The notes under the pieces were generated by a model. The model was given only the letters and a program-made list of their open reading frames with translations, searched no databases and was not told the origin of the DNA. A stretch of 64,000 bases of DNA from the NCBI RefSeq assembly GCF_016808335.1, contig NC_053137.1:5407904-5471903 (forward strand), read 5' to 3'. The translations under genes were made by a program, and so were the position numbers. The DNA is from Panicum virgatum (lineage: Eukaryota > Streptophyta > Magnoliopsida > Poales > Poaceae). How positions within the stretch are numbered: the first letter of the stretch is position 1; the number at the start of each line of letters is the position of its first letter. Below, one piece after another: positions 35,364 through 45,969 of the stretch.

Positions 35364-35607
35364 AACCTACCCCACTTAAAATGAATCTCATCATCGAGAT
35401 TCGGTTGGCTTCTAAATAGGTGGGGAAACTCCTTCAGAGCATCGGTGCATTGGGTTTGCGCAAATGGAAGGCGAAAGGCTAGGGGCAAAGAAGAGTTTTA
35501 CCCAGTTGTATGGGGTAAGCTGTGTGCACGGGGTATGAGGAATGACTTTGAATGCTGGTTGGAGTAATTTCGGAACAAAATAAATTATTCCGAAACTGGA
35601 GGGCATG

Positions 35608-36739
35608 TGTTGACACCATTTTTTGACACGTGTCAAGGAAGGTGATTCTTATGAAGGGAAGATGGCCGATTTGGAAGAAACCAAAAGATACACAGGGTTG
35701 GAATCGGCCGATGGAAGTCCGTTCGATGGGCTAGGAGAATATTCTGCGAAGATGCTGATCCGCTAACTCTGGTGCTCGGCCGATGGAGAGTTGCCGATGA
35801 AGTCAAGGAAGGAGAAGAGGATCCGGACTCTACGAGAATCTTGATGATTCGGTTGTAATATTTTAAGTAGTTTATCTTTTAGATAGTCTTTTATTTAGGG
35901 TCAAGTAATGTTTGCCGTGATCAGTTAGGACTTGATAGCGCTAGGCTATATATATCAGTTGTAAGGGACCGGAAAAACTTGATACACATCCAATACAACA
36001 AACTTTACAATTCCTTTGCACTTTTTTCGGCGACTTCGCCTTTTCTTTTCTTTTTTCGATGAGTTCTTTCAAGTTGATCAAGGACGCCTCACATTCGAGC
36101 GACTTGATTTGCTGGTGAGTTTTTGTTTTACTGAGTATATTTGAGCTTTAGCTACCGGGCGCATCGCTGTAGCTTCGTTCAAATCTATTCAAAAGTTATC
36201 GAGTTTATCTAGGCTTTGAGATCCGGGCGCATCGCTGTCGTCTCGTCTAGATTTATTCACCAATTATCGATATCGGCTAGATTTGTAGGTTTTTCTATGC
36301 TTTTTGGCCATTATCACATCTAAAAATATACTAGATCGGCTTTATGTTTTAGAGTAACATTTTTGTTATCTCAAGAGCTGGTTTAGATCTGTTTTTAGCT
36401 CACATCATCTGAGTTACCCATTCGTAGCTTAGATCTTGTCATACATACACAATCGGCTGTTCAAAGCCGGTTTTGTCATTTAGTGCATCGGCTGATCCTG
36501 CCGATGTGCTCTTTTACTACGCGCTTGCATTTAATATCTTTTTATCATCTATAGTATCAAAAAAGCTTGCCGATACGCCCATCTGAGAGATATTCGGAAT
36601 CCCAGCCGATACGCTCTCGAATTTGACTTTGTTTTCTCCCTTGTCAATTTCAGGTCAAATTGACTGGCACGCTTGGTTGACTTTCCGTGACTCGGCGAAC
36701 ACTTGCCCTTGGATTCCAGTGCGTTGATTTTTGCGTCAA
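35608..36739 (+). repeat. Tat 3' LTR (about 1,132 bp)
   Basis: It starts TGTTGACACCA after the purine-rich ACTGGAGGGCATG. It is homologous to 25910-26998 and carries 42 nt that the 5' LTR lacks. The terminal CA expected after GCGTCAA is not present. Confidence 0.85.
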
Positions 36740-37087
36740 ATTTTTTTTTCTTGAAATTAAGAAAAATGCATTGGGCTGCATAGTAATGGGCCAAATAAGT
36801 TATTGGGCTAAAATAATGTTGTTTTTAGACTTTAAATAATTGTTTTTGCTTTTAAACATTATGATTATAAATGTTATTTCATGTTTAAATTTTAAAGATG
36901 TTTTGTTATGTTTAGCAAATAATGATTAGAATAATAAACAGACTTATTATGTAATGAAATTTTCTCATGTCCATCTAATTTTTATGATATTTACATTAAT
37001 TTTATTCTTTAAAGTTATTATTTTATGTGTTATAAATTATTTTCGCTGCAAATATTTACTCTGACTAAGTGTGACAAATAATTGTCA

Positions 37088-37355
37088 TTCTGGCCAAAGC
37101 TGATTGACACTTATTTGATCATAAAATTTTATTTGTTCAAATCAATTCTGGCCAAAGCTGATTTGATTGAATTAATAAAAGAAGATTATGAAATTCAATA
37201 AAGTGTGGTTTGTATTTATTATTCTGGCCAAAGCTGATTTATAAATACTTATTCACAAAATTTTATTGCTCTTATTCATTTCTGGCCAAAGCTGATTTGA
37301 ATTTGATCAATAAAAGAAGATGCTCACCTATGTTATTGATTCTCTCTTATGCAGC
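37088..37355 (+). repeat. 134-bp tandem duplication in the Copia leader
   Basis: Two diverged units (37088-37221 and 37222-37355) each contain two copies of TTCTGGCCAAAGCTGATT. The four motif copies start at 37088, 37146, 37222 and 37280, giving the spacing 58-76-58. The motif is better conserved than the DNA between copies, which suggests it was once functional in the leader RNA or as enhancer repeats. Confidence 0.7.
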
Positions 37356-40300
37356 ATCTCAAATTGCCAGTATCTTAGGCAATATTGAGCAGCTTAATGG
37401 AAGCAACTATGCTTCATGGAAGGAGAAGCTGGAGATCACTCTAGCTCTGCTGGATATTGATTTTGCCCTCCATAATGATGCTCCAGTTGAGCCTAAACCG
37501 GGAAATGAAAATTATGAAGCTCTTAAGAAGGAATATGATGAAGCAAAGGCAAAATAGGATATTTCAAATCGAAAATGCCTTATGATCATCAGAAGCTCCA
37601 TCATTGACACTATAAGGGGTGCTATCTCAGATACTCAGACTGCCAGAGAATATCTTGCTAAGATTGAGGAGCAGTTTAAGGGCTCCTCTAAAGCTTATGC
37701 CACCACCCTTATCAAAAGGTTGGTTGGAGAGAGATATGATGCCACTGGAAGTCTGAGGGAGCATATAATGAAGAAATGTCACATGGCTTCAAAGCTTAAG
37801 TCAATGGAGATGGAAATCTCAGATGGTTTTCTTGTCCATTTTATCATGTCATCACTACCCCAGGAGTTTTCTCCATTTGTGATCAACTATAATTCTATGA
37901 AAATAAAGTGGGGGTATTGATGAGTTAATTGCCATGTGCGTGCAAGAAGCAGAAAGGCTTAAGGCAGAAAGAATTGATCATGCTAATCAATTCAAGCATT
38001 CTGAAAAGAAAAGGTATAAGAAATTTAAGAAGAAACACTTCAAGCCTAAGCCTGGTCAATTCAAAGAAAAGGGGCAATATTCTAAGCAAGGCCAGCAGAA
38101 TAAGCCAGCAGGTGGCTCTAGTGCAGAGGATAAAGGAAAAGATCCCGAAGGGTGTCATTTTTGTGGAAAAAGTGGACACCGCCAGAAGGACTGCATTGGC
38201 TTTATGAGATGGCTCAATAAGAAAGGTACTGATGTTATAACTTTTGTTGATGAATCTCTGTATATTGATTATGCCACTGATTCTTGGTGGATTGACTCAA
38301 GTGCAACAATTCATGTTGCAAACTCTTTACAAAAATTCGCTACAAGGAAGACCCTAAGAAGAGGGGAAAGAAGAATTAGAGTTGCTAATGGAGTTAAAGT
38401 CAAAGTCAAAGTCAAGGCCATTGGAGACTTCACCCTTACTCTTCATACTGGCTTTAGACTTCAGCTAAATGACGTTCTTTATGTACCCTCTATGAAAAGA
38501 AACTTAGTTTCTGTTTCATGTTTAGATGATGATGGTTATCATTGTACTTTTGGAGACCATAGATGTATAATTATGTTTGGTAATAAAAATGTTGGTCTCG
38601 CTGTTAGACGGGAACAACTTTATAAAATATCCTTATGTGATACCACTTATCATGTTGATTCCTCCTCGAATGCAAACATCAGTACCAAACAAAAATATGA
38701 TAATAATGAGACTTCTTCGAAATTATGGCACTGTCGCTTAGGCCATATTTCGAGGGGGAGAATTGAGCGTCTCATTAAAGAAAATATCCTCCATCCTTTG
38801 GATTTCTCGGATGCAAATGTTGAACATTGCATTGATTGCATCAAAGGAAAATATGCAAAGAAAATCAAGAAAGGTGTAAATCGAAGTACGAGAGTTTTGG
38901 AAATAATCCACACAAATATTTGTGGTCCTTTTAATGTTAAATCAGTGGATGGTTTTGATTCCTTCATCACATTCACCGATGACTACTCCTGCTATGGATA
39001 TATTTATCCAATCAAAGAAAGATCCGAGGCATTAGATAAATTCAAAATTTTCAAAGCAGAAGTTGAGAATCAACATGATCAGAAGATCAAAATTGTAAGG
39101 TCTGATCGTGGTGGTGAATATTATTGAAGGCATACACCTTATGGCCAAACTCCTGGACCTTTTGCAAGGTTTTTGGAGGAAAATGGCATAAAAGCCCAGT
39201 ACTCTACACCGGGCGAACCTTAGCAAAATGGAGTGGTAGAAAGGCGTAATCGCACTCTAATGGATATAGTACGAAGTATGATGAGTCACTCCACTTTGCC
39301 TGTGAATTTGTGGATGGAAGCTCTAAAGACAGCTGCACACATTCTTAGTAGAGTTCCCAGCAAATCAGTTCCTAAGATGCCTTTTGAATTATGGACTGGG
39401 AAGAAACCAACTCTAAATTATTTACATGTGTGGGGCTGCCCTGCTGAAGCTCGAGTTTTCAATCCAAATATGGGAAAGTTAGACCCCAAGACAATCAGTT
39501 GTCATTTTATTGGTTATCCTGATAAGTCGAAGGCATATCGTTTTTATTGCCCAAATCAGTTTACTAAGTTTGTTGAAATAAGACACGCTGTGTTTTTAGA
39601 AGATGAAGTAATCAGGGCGAGCATGATACCCAGGGAAATTCTTCTAGAGGAGAAATGGGAATATGTCCCAACACCTATAGTTCAGAATCCTATCTTCCCT
39701 GTGCATGCTGATGTTGCACCTCAAGTCCAGAGGACTATTGATACAACACCTGTTGAACCTCCTGCAACTACTTCAAGTATTGCACCTAATGATGAGCCTA
39801 ATGAGCATGTTCAACAGCCTCCAGTTGTAATGAATGAGCAAAATAATGAGCAACCACTCAGAAGGTCACAACGAGAGAGAAGATCAGCTATTCCTAGTGA
39901 TTATGTCATTTATATGAGTGAAGATATGAATGAGTTAATATTGGACGATGATCCCACGTCATTTAAGGAGGCCATGAATAATGAACATTCATCTGAATGG
40001 CTTGATGCTATGAAAGATGAAATAGAATATATGAATGCTAATGAAGTATGGGACTTAGTAGAAATTTCTAAAGGAGCCAAAACAGTAGGCTGCAAATGAG
40101 TCTACAAAACTAAACGTGACTCCAAGGGTAACATCGAAAGGTTCAAAGCAAGACTCGTGGCAAAAGGTTTTACGCAGAGAGTAGGCATTGATTACAATGA
40201 AACCTTCTCCCCTATTTCTTCTAAAGACTCATTCAGAATTGTTATGGCACTTGTGGCTCATTATGATTTGGAGTTGCATCAAATGGATGTTAAAACGACA

Positions 40301-41552
40301 TTCCTGAATGGTGATTTGTATGAGGATGTTTACATGGCTCAACTTGAGGGTTTTGTTGTGGAAGGAAAAGAACATTTGGGATGTCATTTGAAGAAATCCA
40401 TTTATGGACTGAAACAAGCGTTAAGACAATGGTACCTTAAGTTTGATCAAATTATCAGAGAATTTGGTTTTGAAGAAAATAAAAGGGATAATTGTATTTA
40501 TGTTAAGTTTAGGGGGAGTAAATTCATCTTGATCTTATATGTGGATGATATACTCTTGGCCAGCAGTGATAAGAATCTATTGCTGGAAACAAAGAGGTTC
40601 CTTACCTCTAAGTTTGAGATGAAAAATCTCAGTGAAGCCACTTATGTTCTGGGCATAGAAATTCACGGAAATAGATCCAAAGGGATCTTGGGGCTATCTC
40701 AGAAGACATATATAGAAAAGGTGCTGAAAAAGTACAATATGCATAAATGTTCAGCCTCGCCTGCTCCTATAGTTAAGGGCGATAAGTTTGGAAAATTCCA
40801 ATGTCCAAAGAATGAGTATGAAGCTGCGCAGATGAAGTCAATACCATATGCTTCGGCTGTCGGAAGCATAATGTATGCACAAGTGTGCACTCACCCTGAT
40901 TTGGCATTCGTGACCGGGATGCTTGGCAGATTTCAGTCAAATCTAGGACCAAAACCCTGGAAAGAAGACCCTACGGTATTTGCAAGGCACTAAAGATCTT
41001 ATGCTCACATATAAAAAGTCTGGTAACCTTGAAGTCATAGGTTACTCAGATGCTGATTTTGCGGGATGCGTTGACACTAAGAAATCGACGTTAGGTTATA
41101 TCTTCACACTCGCAGGAGGAGCTATATCGTGGAAAAGCTCCAAACAAAGTGTTACTGCATCGTCGACAATGCAGGCTGAATATGTGGCATGTTATGAGGC
41201 TACTGGGTAGGCAGTATGGCTGAAGAACTTTATCCCGGGACTTAGAGTGGTTGACGGCATTTCAAAGCCACTCACGTTATACTGCGATAATCAACCAGCA
41301 GTAATCTATTCCAGTAACAACAAGTCAATGAGTGGAGCCAAGCACATTGACATTAAGTATCATGTTGTGAAAGAAAGGATCCAGGATCAGACAATAAGTA
41401 TCAAATATATAAACACTAAGTCTATGTTGGCGGATCCACTCACAAAGGCCCTACCACCCAATATATTCAAAGATCACGTTACGGGTATGAGTTTGGTAGA
41501 TAGGCCCATAATCCTAATGTGGACTTTCTCTGAGATCGTTCAGGAACCATAG
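37352..41552 (+). pseudogene. Copia gag-pol polyprotein (broken)
   Basis: Order is gag, protease, integrase, RT, RNase H, as in Ty1/Copia. The start codon looks lost by one missing G (TTATGCAGCATCT where ATGGCAGCATCT is expected). Gag includes LNGSNYASWKEKLE and a zinc knuckle CHFCGKSGHRQKDC near 38.15 kb. The protease site is WWIDSSAT near 38.29 kb (expected D-S-G-A). Integrase has the HCRLGH...CIDC zinc region near 38.73-38.85 kb. RT has LYVDDILLAS near 40.54 kb. Defects are a TAG at 37555, one extra G in a G-run near 37912 (frameshift), TGA at 39125, TAG at 39221, TGA at 40097 (Trp to stop), a frameshift near 40.96 kb and TAG at 41208. The element is coding-dead; its lineage was not assigned. 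Confidence 0.9.
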
Positions 41553-41811
41553 TCACTTAGTTTAGTAGTACTTTATTGACTATTGTAACTTAGTGTCTTG
41601 GTGTACTGTCTGTCAAAGAGTGAGTCTGTAAGTTTGTATAAATTTAATGTAATAAGTTCATGGAGCTCCTAAGTTAAAGAAGTTTATTTCGAAATAAAGT
41701 AGTATGTTATAGTCACTGGGTTCAGTGGTGCAGGTTATTAGCTATTGTAATCCTTTTGTCTTGATGTACTATTTTATTAAGAAATAAACTTATAAGTTTA
41801 AGCCCTACGAT

Positions 41812-41823
41812 CAAGGGGGAGAA
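41812..41823 (+). other. Copia polypurine tract
   Basis: CAAGGGGGAGAA lies directly before the 3' LTR start TGTTGGG, the expected site for plus-strand priming. Confidence 0.75.
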
Positions 41824-42200
41824 TGTTGGGATAATGATCTGTGAGCTTAAACAATAATCTCATTAAATGAATGAACAGTAAAGTGATAAGATAAGCTAAT
41901 AAAGGAAAATCAATGAACGGAAACGAACGTTCCCGTGCCGTCCTGATCAGGGGCGGCAACCGACCCAACAATGGCGGTTCCCTCCGGTGTGCAACGAGTA
42001 TAAATAACGGGGGTGAGAACCCCGTTCAAGGTACTGATCACCTGGACATTGCCAACACCGGGGAAATCACAACCGACACACGCACACACACTAAGAACAC
42101 ACACAGAGGCAAGTGATGGGAGGCCCTAGTGACCAAGGTATGTGCATCTCATGACATTCTTGTGGTTCCTTTTCATCTACAGATCCTAGAATATCTAACA
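41824..42200 (+). repeat. Copia 3' LTR (377 bp)
   Basis: Same length and ends as 24685-25061, followed by the target duplication CTGAA at 42201-42205. Confidence 0.93.
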
Positions 42201-42205
42201 CTGAA

Positions 42206-45200
42206 CTGATCGATGCCACATCCAGGCGCTAGTACTGATTGCTGTCACTTCTCACTACTACGAGCTAGCTAGCAAGTGATCTCTAGCTGATTGCTGGCGA
42301 CCAAAGGAAACAGTACGCAAGATCAACAACTTGTACAAAGCACTACGCACCGCCAGCAGCAACAGAATCATTTTAATTTCTCGCCCAAAAAATCGTTGTC
42401 CATCTTTAATTTCCTATGTGTGGACTTTTGAACGCTGCGTGTCTCCGTTCTGAAGATCGGCCGGTCAGTGGGCATCTCTCGCCGTGAATGAAATCTTGTG
42501 GTAGCAAGCAGGCAGCAAATTGAACACACTGTCGCGGCACGAGTGCACACGTTGCTATCGAAGAAGTGAGGGCAATGGCCACCCTTGTCCCTTGAGAATG
42601 ACGCGAGCTGTGTACGCTTACTTGGGAGTGAGAACAGATGGAGTGCTGTGCTTTGTATTGTGATCAAAATTTGAATTATAAAATAATTAAATAAAAGAGT
42701 TTAAGATGTTTGTACTAGTGCTTTTGGGGGGTAAATAAAGAATTACTGCATACCAATTCTGGAGACAGATGGGACAAATGGGGGAATCAAACAAGTGATG
42801 GCGCGAACTGAAGTAACTGCCCACCCACCCTAACAGAGACGCGGCAACGTGATAATGGCGCCACCACCCCAAGCGGCAACATCGGTGCCGGTCTGCAAGA
42901 GAGCAAGTGAAAAGGAGTTCCTTCGATGTGCAGTTTCACCTTTTTTTTCAACCCAAAATGCAGTAATTTTCTTCTGAAAACGTGCTAGTTGTTGCTGTTC
43001 GTTCTAGTGGCTTCTCAAGTAAGCGGAAGCTTACGCTAGCTACGTACTTCGGAAAAGTCATCTTATTTGTAGAACAAGTAAAGAATAGTGCAAAGCTGGC
43101 TAGCTAAAATCTTCATTCCGTTCCCTTTCACTTTTCACCGGCGAAATGCATTTTGACCGACTTTTTTTCATTCTTTCTTCAGGTTTTAGCCGCTGCTACG
43201 TTTGTGGATATTGTTCATGTTTGTGACAAGGAAACGGTTATGTATAATCCCAGTGGCCTCTTTGCAACGCCTTTTTTTATATCCTCGAATTGGGCCAGAA
43301 GGAAGGCTAGAATTCAACTAACTCCTAATAAGAAAATCCAGCAAATTTTGTGTAAAATTTGCCACGTTCCAGAGGAGGCCCTTAAACTTTCACAAGTGAA
43401 AACCCCCCGGCGCACCGCAACTATGAGGTCATGCATCTCACTGCATTGTTAAACAAAAAAAAAAGGCGCATTCCATTTCCACCCTATTTGTTTGCTCTCG
43501 ATTCAGCTTTTTTAAAAAAAGGAAAAAACTTTTTATTTGCTCCCAGCACCACCCCACCTGCACTGCACGCGCACGCACAATACAATATGCAAGAGAAAGT
43601 AGCAAGGTATCCGGTTCACAGAAGTTGCGTGCTACATGACACGCACATGAGTGACATTCTACTGTCAACCACGCCTTTTAGCTATTAAGCTATCCTCTGG
43701 GTAAACTTTGCAGGCACCATCATCAGGTACGGTTAGCTAGTAGCTAACCATCCTCATTAGCAAGTTAGCATCCAAGCTACATGTTAGTGTCACGCACACT
43801 GCTGCCGTCATTTTTTTGTCTCACTCACTCACTCACAGAGTCACATGAATTGTGGGCCAGCCCAGAGTTTCCAATAGGACATTTGATTCTACTACATAGG
43901 GGCCCAATTAGGGGGCCGGTGGTTGAGAAAGAAATCCAACAATTATTTATTTCTGACGGCAACAGTCTGTGTGGGCACCAAAATCTACACAAACATCCAA
44001 GTCAATGTGGGAACACAACACACATGCTCTGCATGCAGATTCCAAAGCTTTCACAGGGATTCCTAAAGAAATGTTTTCAGAGGCCAAATATATATAATCT
44101 ATCTGTGTCTTACCAAGTTTCACAAATTATTTATCTAATTAGCTGTGTGTGTTTCTTAAAATCTTTTGCCTATGAAGTGAGGGGTTGGTGCATGATGGCT
44201 GCCTTAGTGAAACTGATGCTCACATCGTCTTGTCTGCTTTATGTAAAGCAAAACAGAGGAATAGAAGGAAGGACAAAAAAAGATGAAACCAGTCAAATCA
44301 GAGGAATGAAAGGTACACTGGTAGGCAAAATATGGAGCCCCAGGCCAACCAGTGCTGAACAATTCTGATATGAAAAGCTGGTTGATGTAAAATTCAAGTT
44401 ATTGGGCCACCCTGGCATTAAATCTGTATACTCTCCGGGCATCTGGAATCGATATTCTCTATTTAAAAGTTTCTTTTAAATGTTTGCATAAGCTCACAGG
44501 AAAACAGTGCCCAGCTTAGTATTCTCTGTGTCCCTGAAGAAAGCTGGGACAGGGATATCAGCTTCTGTATGTTCAGAACAAAGATAAACTACTCTAATCA
44601 ATAAACCTACTCTAGATCACAGTTTGATCTGATGTTGTTCTGCCACCGACTCAACTTTTGTATGCTGACTGATTACACTGGAAACATTTTATATGAGAAA
44701 AAAGGTGACACCGGAAACATTTTTAAGGCAAAAATCTAAAAAAGAATGCATCTAAAATGTTAACCTACTGGAAAACAACATAGTGTTAGTTGTTACACCC
44801 TAGCTTTACCAAATCTTCAGAATGAAGAAGAGGGAAAGCACATAGTAATATAAAAAGTGCAACTCAAATAAAGAAAGGCATAGCCCTAAAAATACAAACA
44901 ATTTCCCTGCTTGTTTCCTACACTTAGCTTTTGTATGATGGGAGAGCAAAAGGTAGCACCGGGCTCACCTCTCATTGTCCTTTAGCCAACCTCCATCGTC
45001 CAGCTCAAACTTTGGCGCTTTGCCTCATGCCTCAAGCCAGCCCGTGATGCTCAGCGACAGTATAGTAGTAGCCGACACACGGGGCATACGATTCCCTCAC
45101 CAGTGACCCCCCACAAAACCCCAGGAAAATTAATAAGAACTGTTGATGCTGCTCCCATTCAGAACTTAGCTCCATTGCACTCATCTGCACATGCTCTCTG

Positions 45201-45969
45201 AGTTCCTTGCAAGCTGGCCTCTGCATTCTCAGCAGTGACAGTGAGTTGCTGCTCAAAGGTAATTGGAGTTTCTGCAGTTCTGTTCTTTGATTTCTTGGAG
45301 TTAATAGCAATTAGTGTTTTGAGTTAAACGCAGTGGTTAGTAGGAAACAGTGCTAGCAATCTTGCTGCAGAGGTGATGCTTGGGTAACAACCTGACGATT
45401 CGATTGTTCTGCAGTTGTGTTGCCACTTGCCAGTTCCTGAAGAAAGGGAGCAAATCTGGAGAGGTTTGCTGCAGGGGGAGGAAGAGGCATTAGCATCCAG
45501 TGCTTGCTTGCTGGGGGGTGAAAACAACTGGTGGTCTACCACTCAGATCCCTGTGCAGGGTTGGACATTGTGGCACAGCACATTTTTTTTCTGGTCACCG
45601 GTAGCTATCTCAATAACTATAGATCTTCTCAGCTCAGCTCCTTCGAGTTCAGTTAGTTGCTGCCTTCAATTTTCTCCCTGCATCCAGAGCTCAGACAGAA
45701 ATCCTCTTCCAGATTCTGCACACATTTCTGTTAGTATTCTTGATTAAGAAGGCAGATAGATTAACAGCTGGAGAAAAAGTTCCTCCGTTTCCGATCATTT
45801 GGTCATCATTTCTGCGCTTGCTGTCCTCCATCAAGCTGATGTTCATCGATTGCACAGTAGAAAGCTAGCAATCATCGACGAATCTTCAGAAGGCTGAAGG
45901 AATTTCCAGCAATTTTTAAGAAAAGAGGAGGAAGAAGTCTTCGTGGCAGCAAGCTAGCGAGGTCCGAGA
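42206..45969. other. Intergenic DNA upstream of the receptor pseudokinase
   Basis: No gene is supported. An open frame at 43781-44368 (195 codons) has no family resemblance, low-complexity hydrophobic runs and no grass-like codon bias. About 44.95-45.97 kb is likely promoter and 5' UTR of the LRR gene, possibly with a leader intron. The Kozak-like CCGAGAATGGC marks the start codon. Confidence 0.5.

Larger units (their letters stand above)
32204..35580 (-). mobile_element. Truncated chromovirus-like Gypsy element (3' LTR plus end of pol), nested in the Tat element
   Basis: On the minus strand the LTR starts TGTAACATCCCG at 35363 and ends GGGACGCTTCA at 32204 (3,160 bp). Immediately upstream of it in that orientation is a polypurine-like AAGTGGGGTAGGTT. 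Before that is the C-terminal tail of a pol frame (PHLFRSQPNLDDEIHFKWG), which is how Del/Tekay-type chromovirus pol proteins end. The rest of the internal region and the 5' LTR are missing. The right edge is not sharp and lies between about 35.45 and 35.59 kb, where Tat 3' internal DNA resumes. One deletion probably removed both the rest of this element and the Tat integrase. Confidence 0.75.
25910..36739 (+). mobile_element. Tat-lineage Ty3/Gypsy retrotransposon inserted in the Copia element
   Basis: The 5' LTR is 25910-26998 and the 3' LTR is 35608-36739. The start is TGTTGACACCA and the 5' LTR ends GTGTCAACA; the last two bases of the 3' LTR appear altered. Flanking ATTTT at 25905-25909 and 36740-36744 fits a 5-bp duplication, though in T-rich DNA. 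A primer-binding-like TGGCACGCTCGATGGGAC follows the 5' LTR, and ACTGGAGGGCATG precedes the 3' LTR. Coding order is gag, RT, RNase H and a second RNase H, then only the start of integrase. The extra RNase H marks the Tat group. Integrase is cut off at 32203 by a nested minus-strand element, and its remainder is missing. Confidence 0.88.
24685..42200 (+). mobile_element. Ty1/Copia retrotransposon carrying a nested Gypsy element
   Basis: Two LTRs of exactly 377 bp (24685-25061 and 41824-42200) begin TGTTGGGATAATG and end ATATCTAACA. They are flanked by the perfect 5-bp duplication CTGAA (24680-24684 and 42201-42205). A primer-binding site follows the 5' LTR and a purine tract precedes the 3' LTR. 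Internal Copia DNA is 25062-25909 plus 36740-41823; the 10.8 kb between is a later Tat-type Gypsy insertion. By eye the LTRs differ by about 16 substitutions plus a few short indels (about 4%). At the usual grass rate of 1.3e-8 per site per year, this suggests insertion in the low millions of years ago. The gag-pol reading frame is broken at several points, so the copy cannot make its own proteins. Confidence 0.93.

Noticed and set aside
25905..36744. TSD ATTTT for the Tat element as decisive proof
   Set aside because: Both flanks are T-rich and the 3' LTR end is altered, so the duplication is only supportive; the LTR pair itself carries the call.
43781..44368. 195-codon open frame, + strand
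   Set aside because: No family resemblance, no grass-like codon bias, low-complexity hydrophobic runs, and no splice or promoter context.
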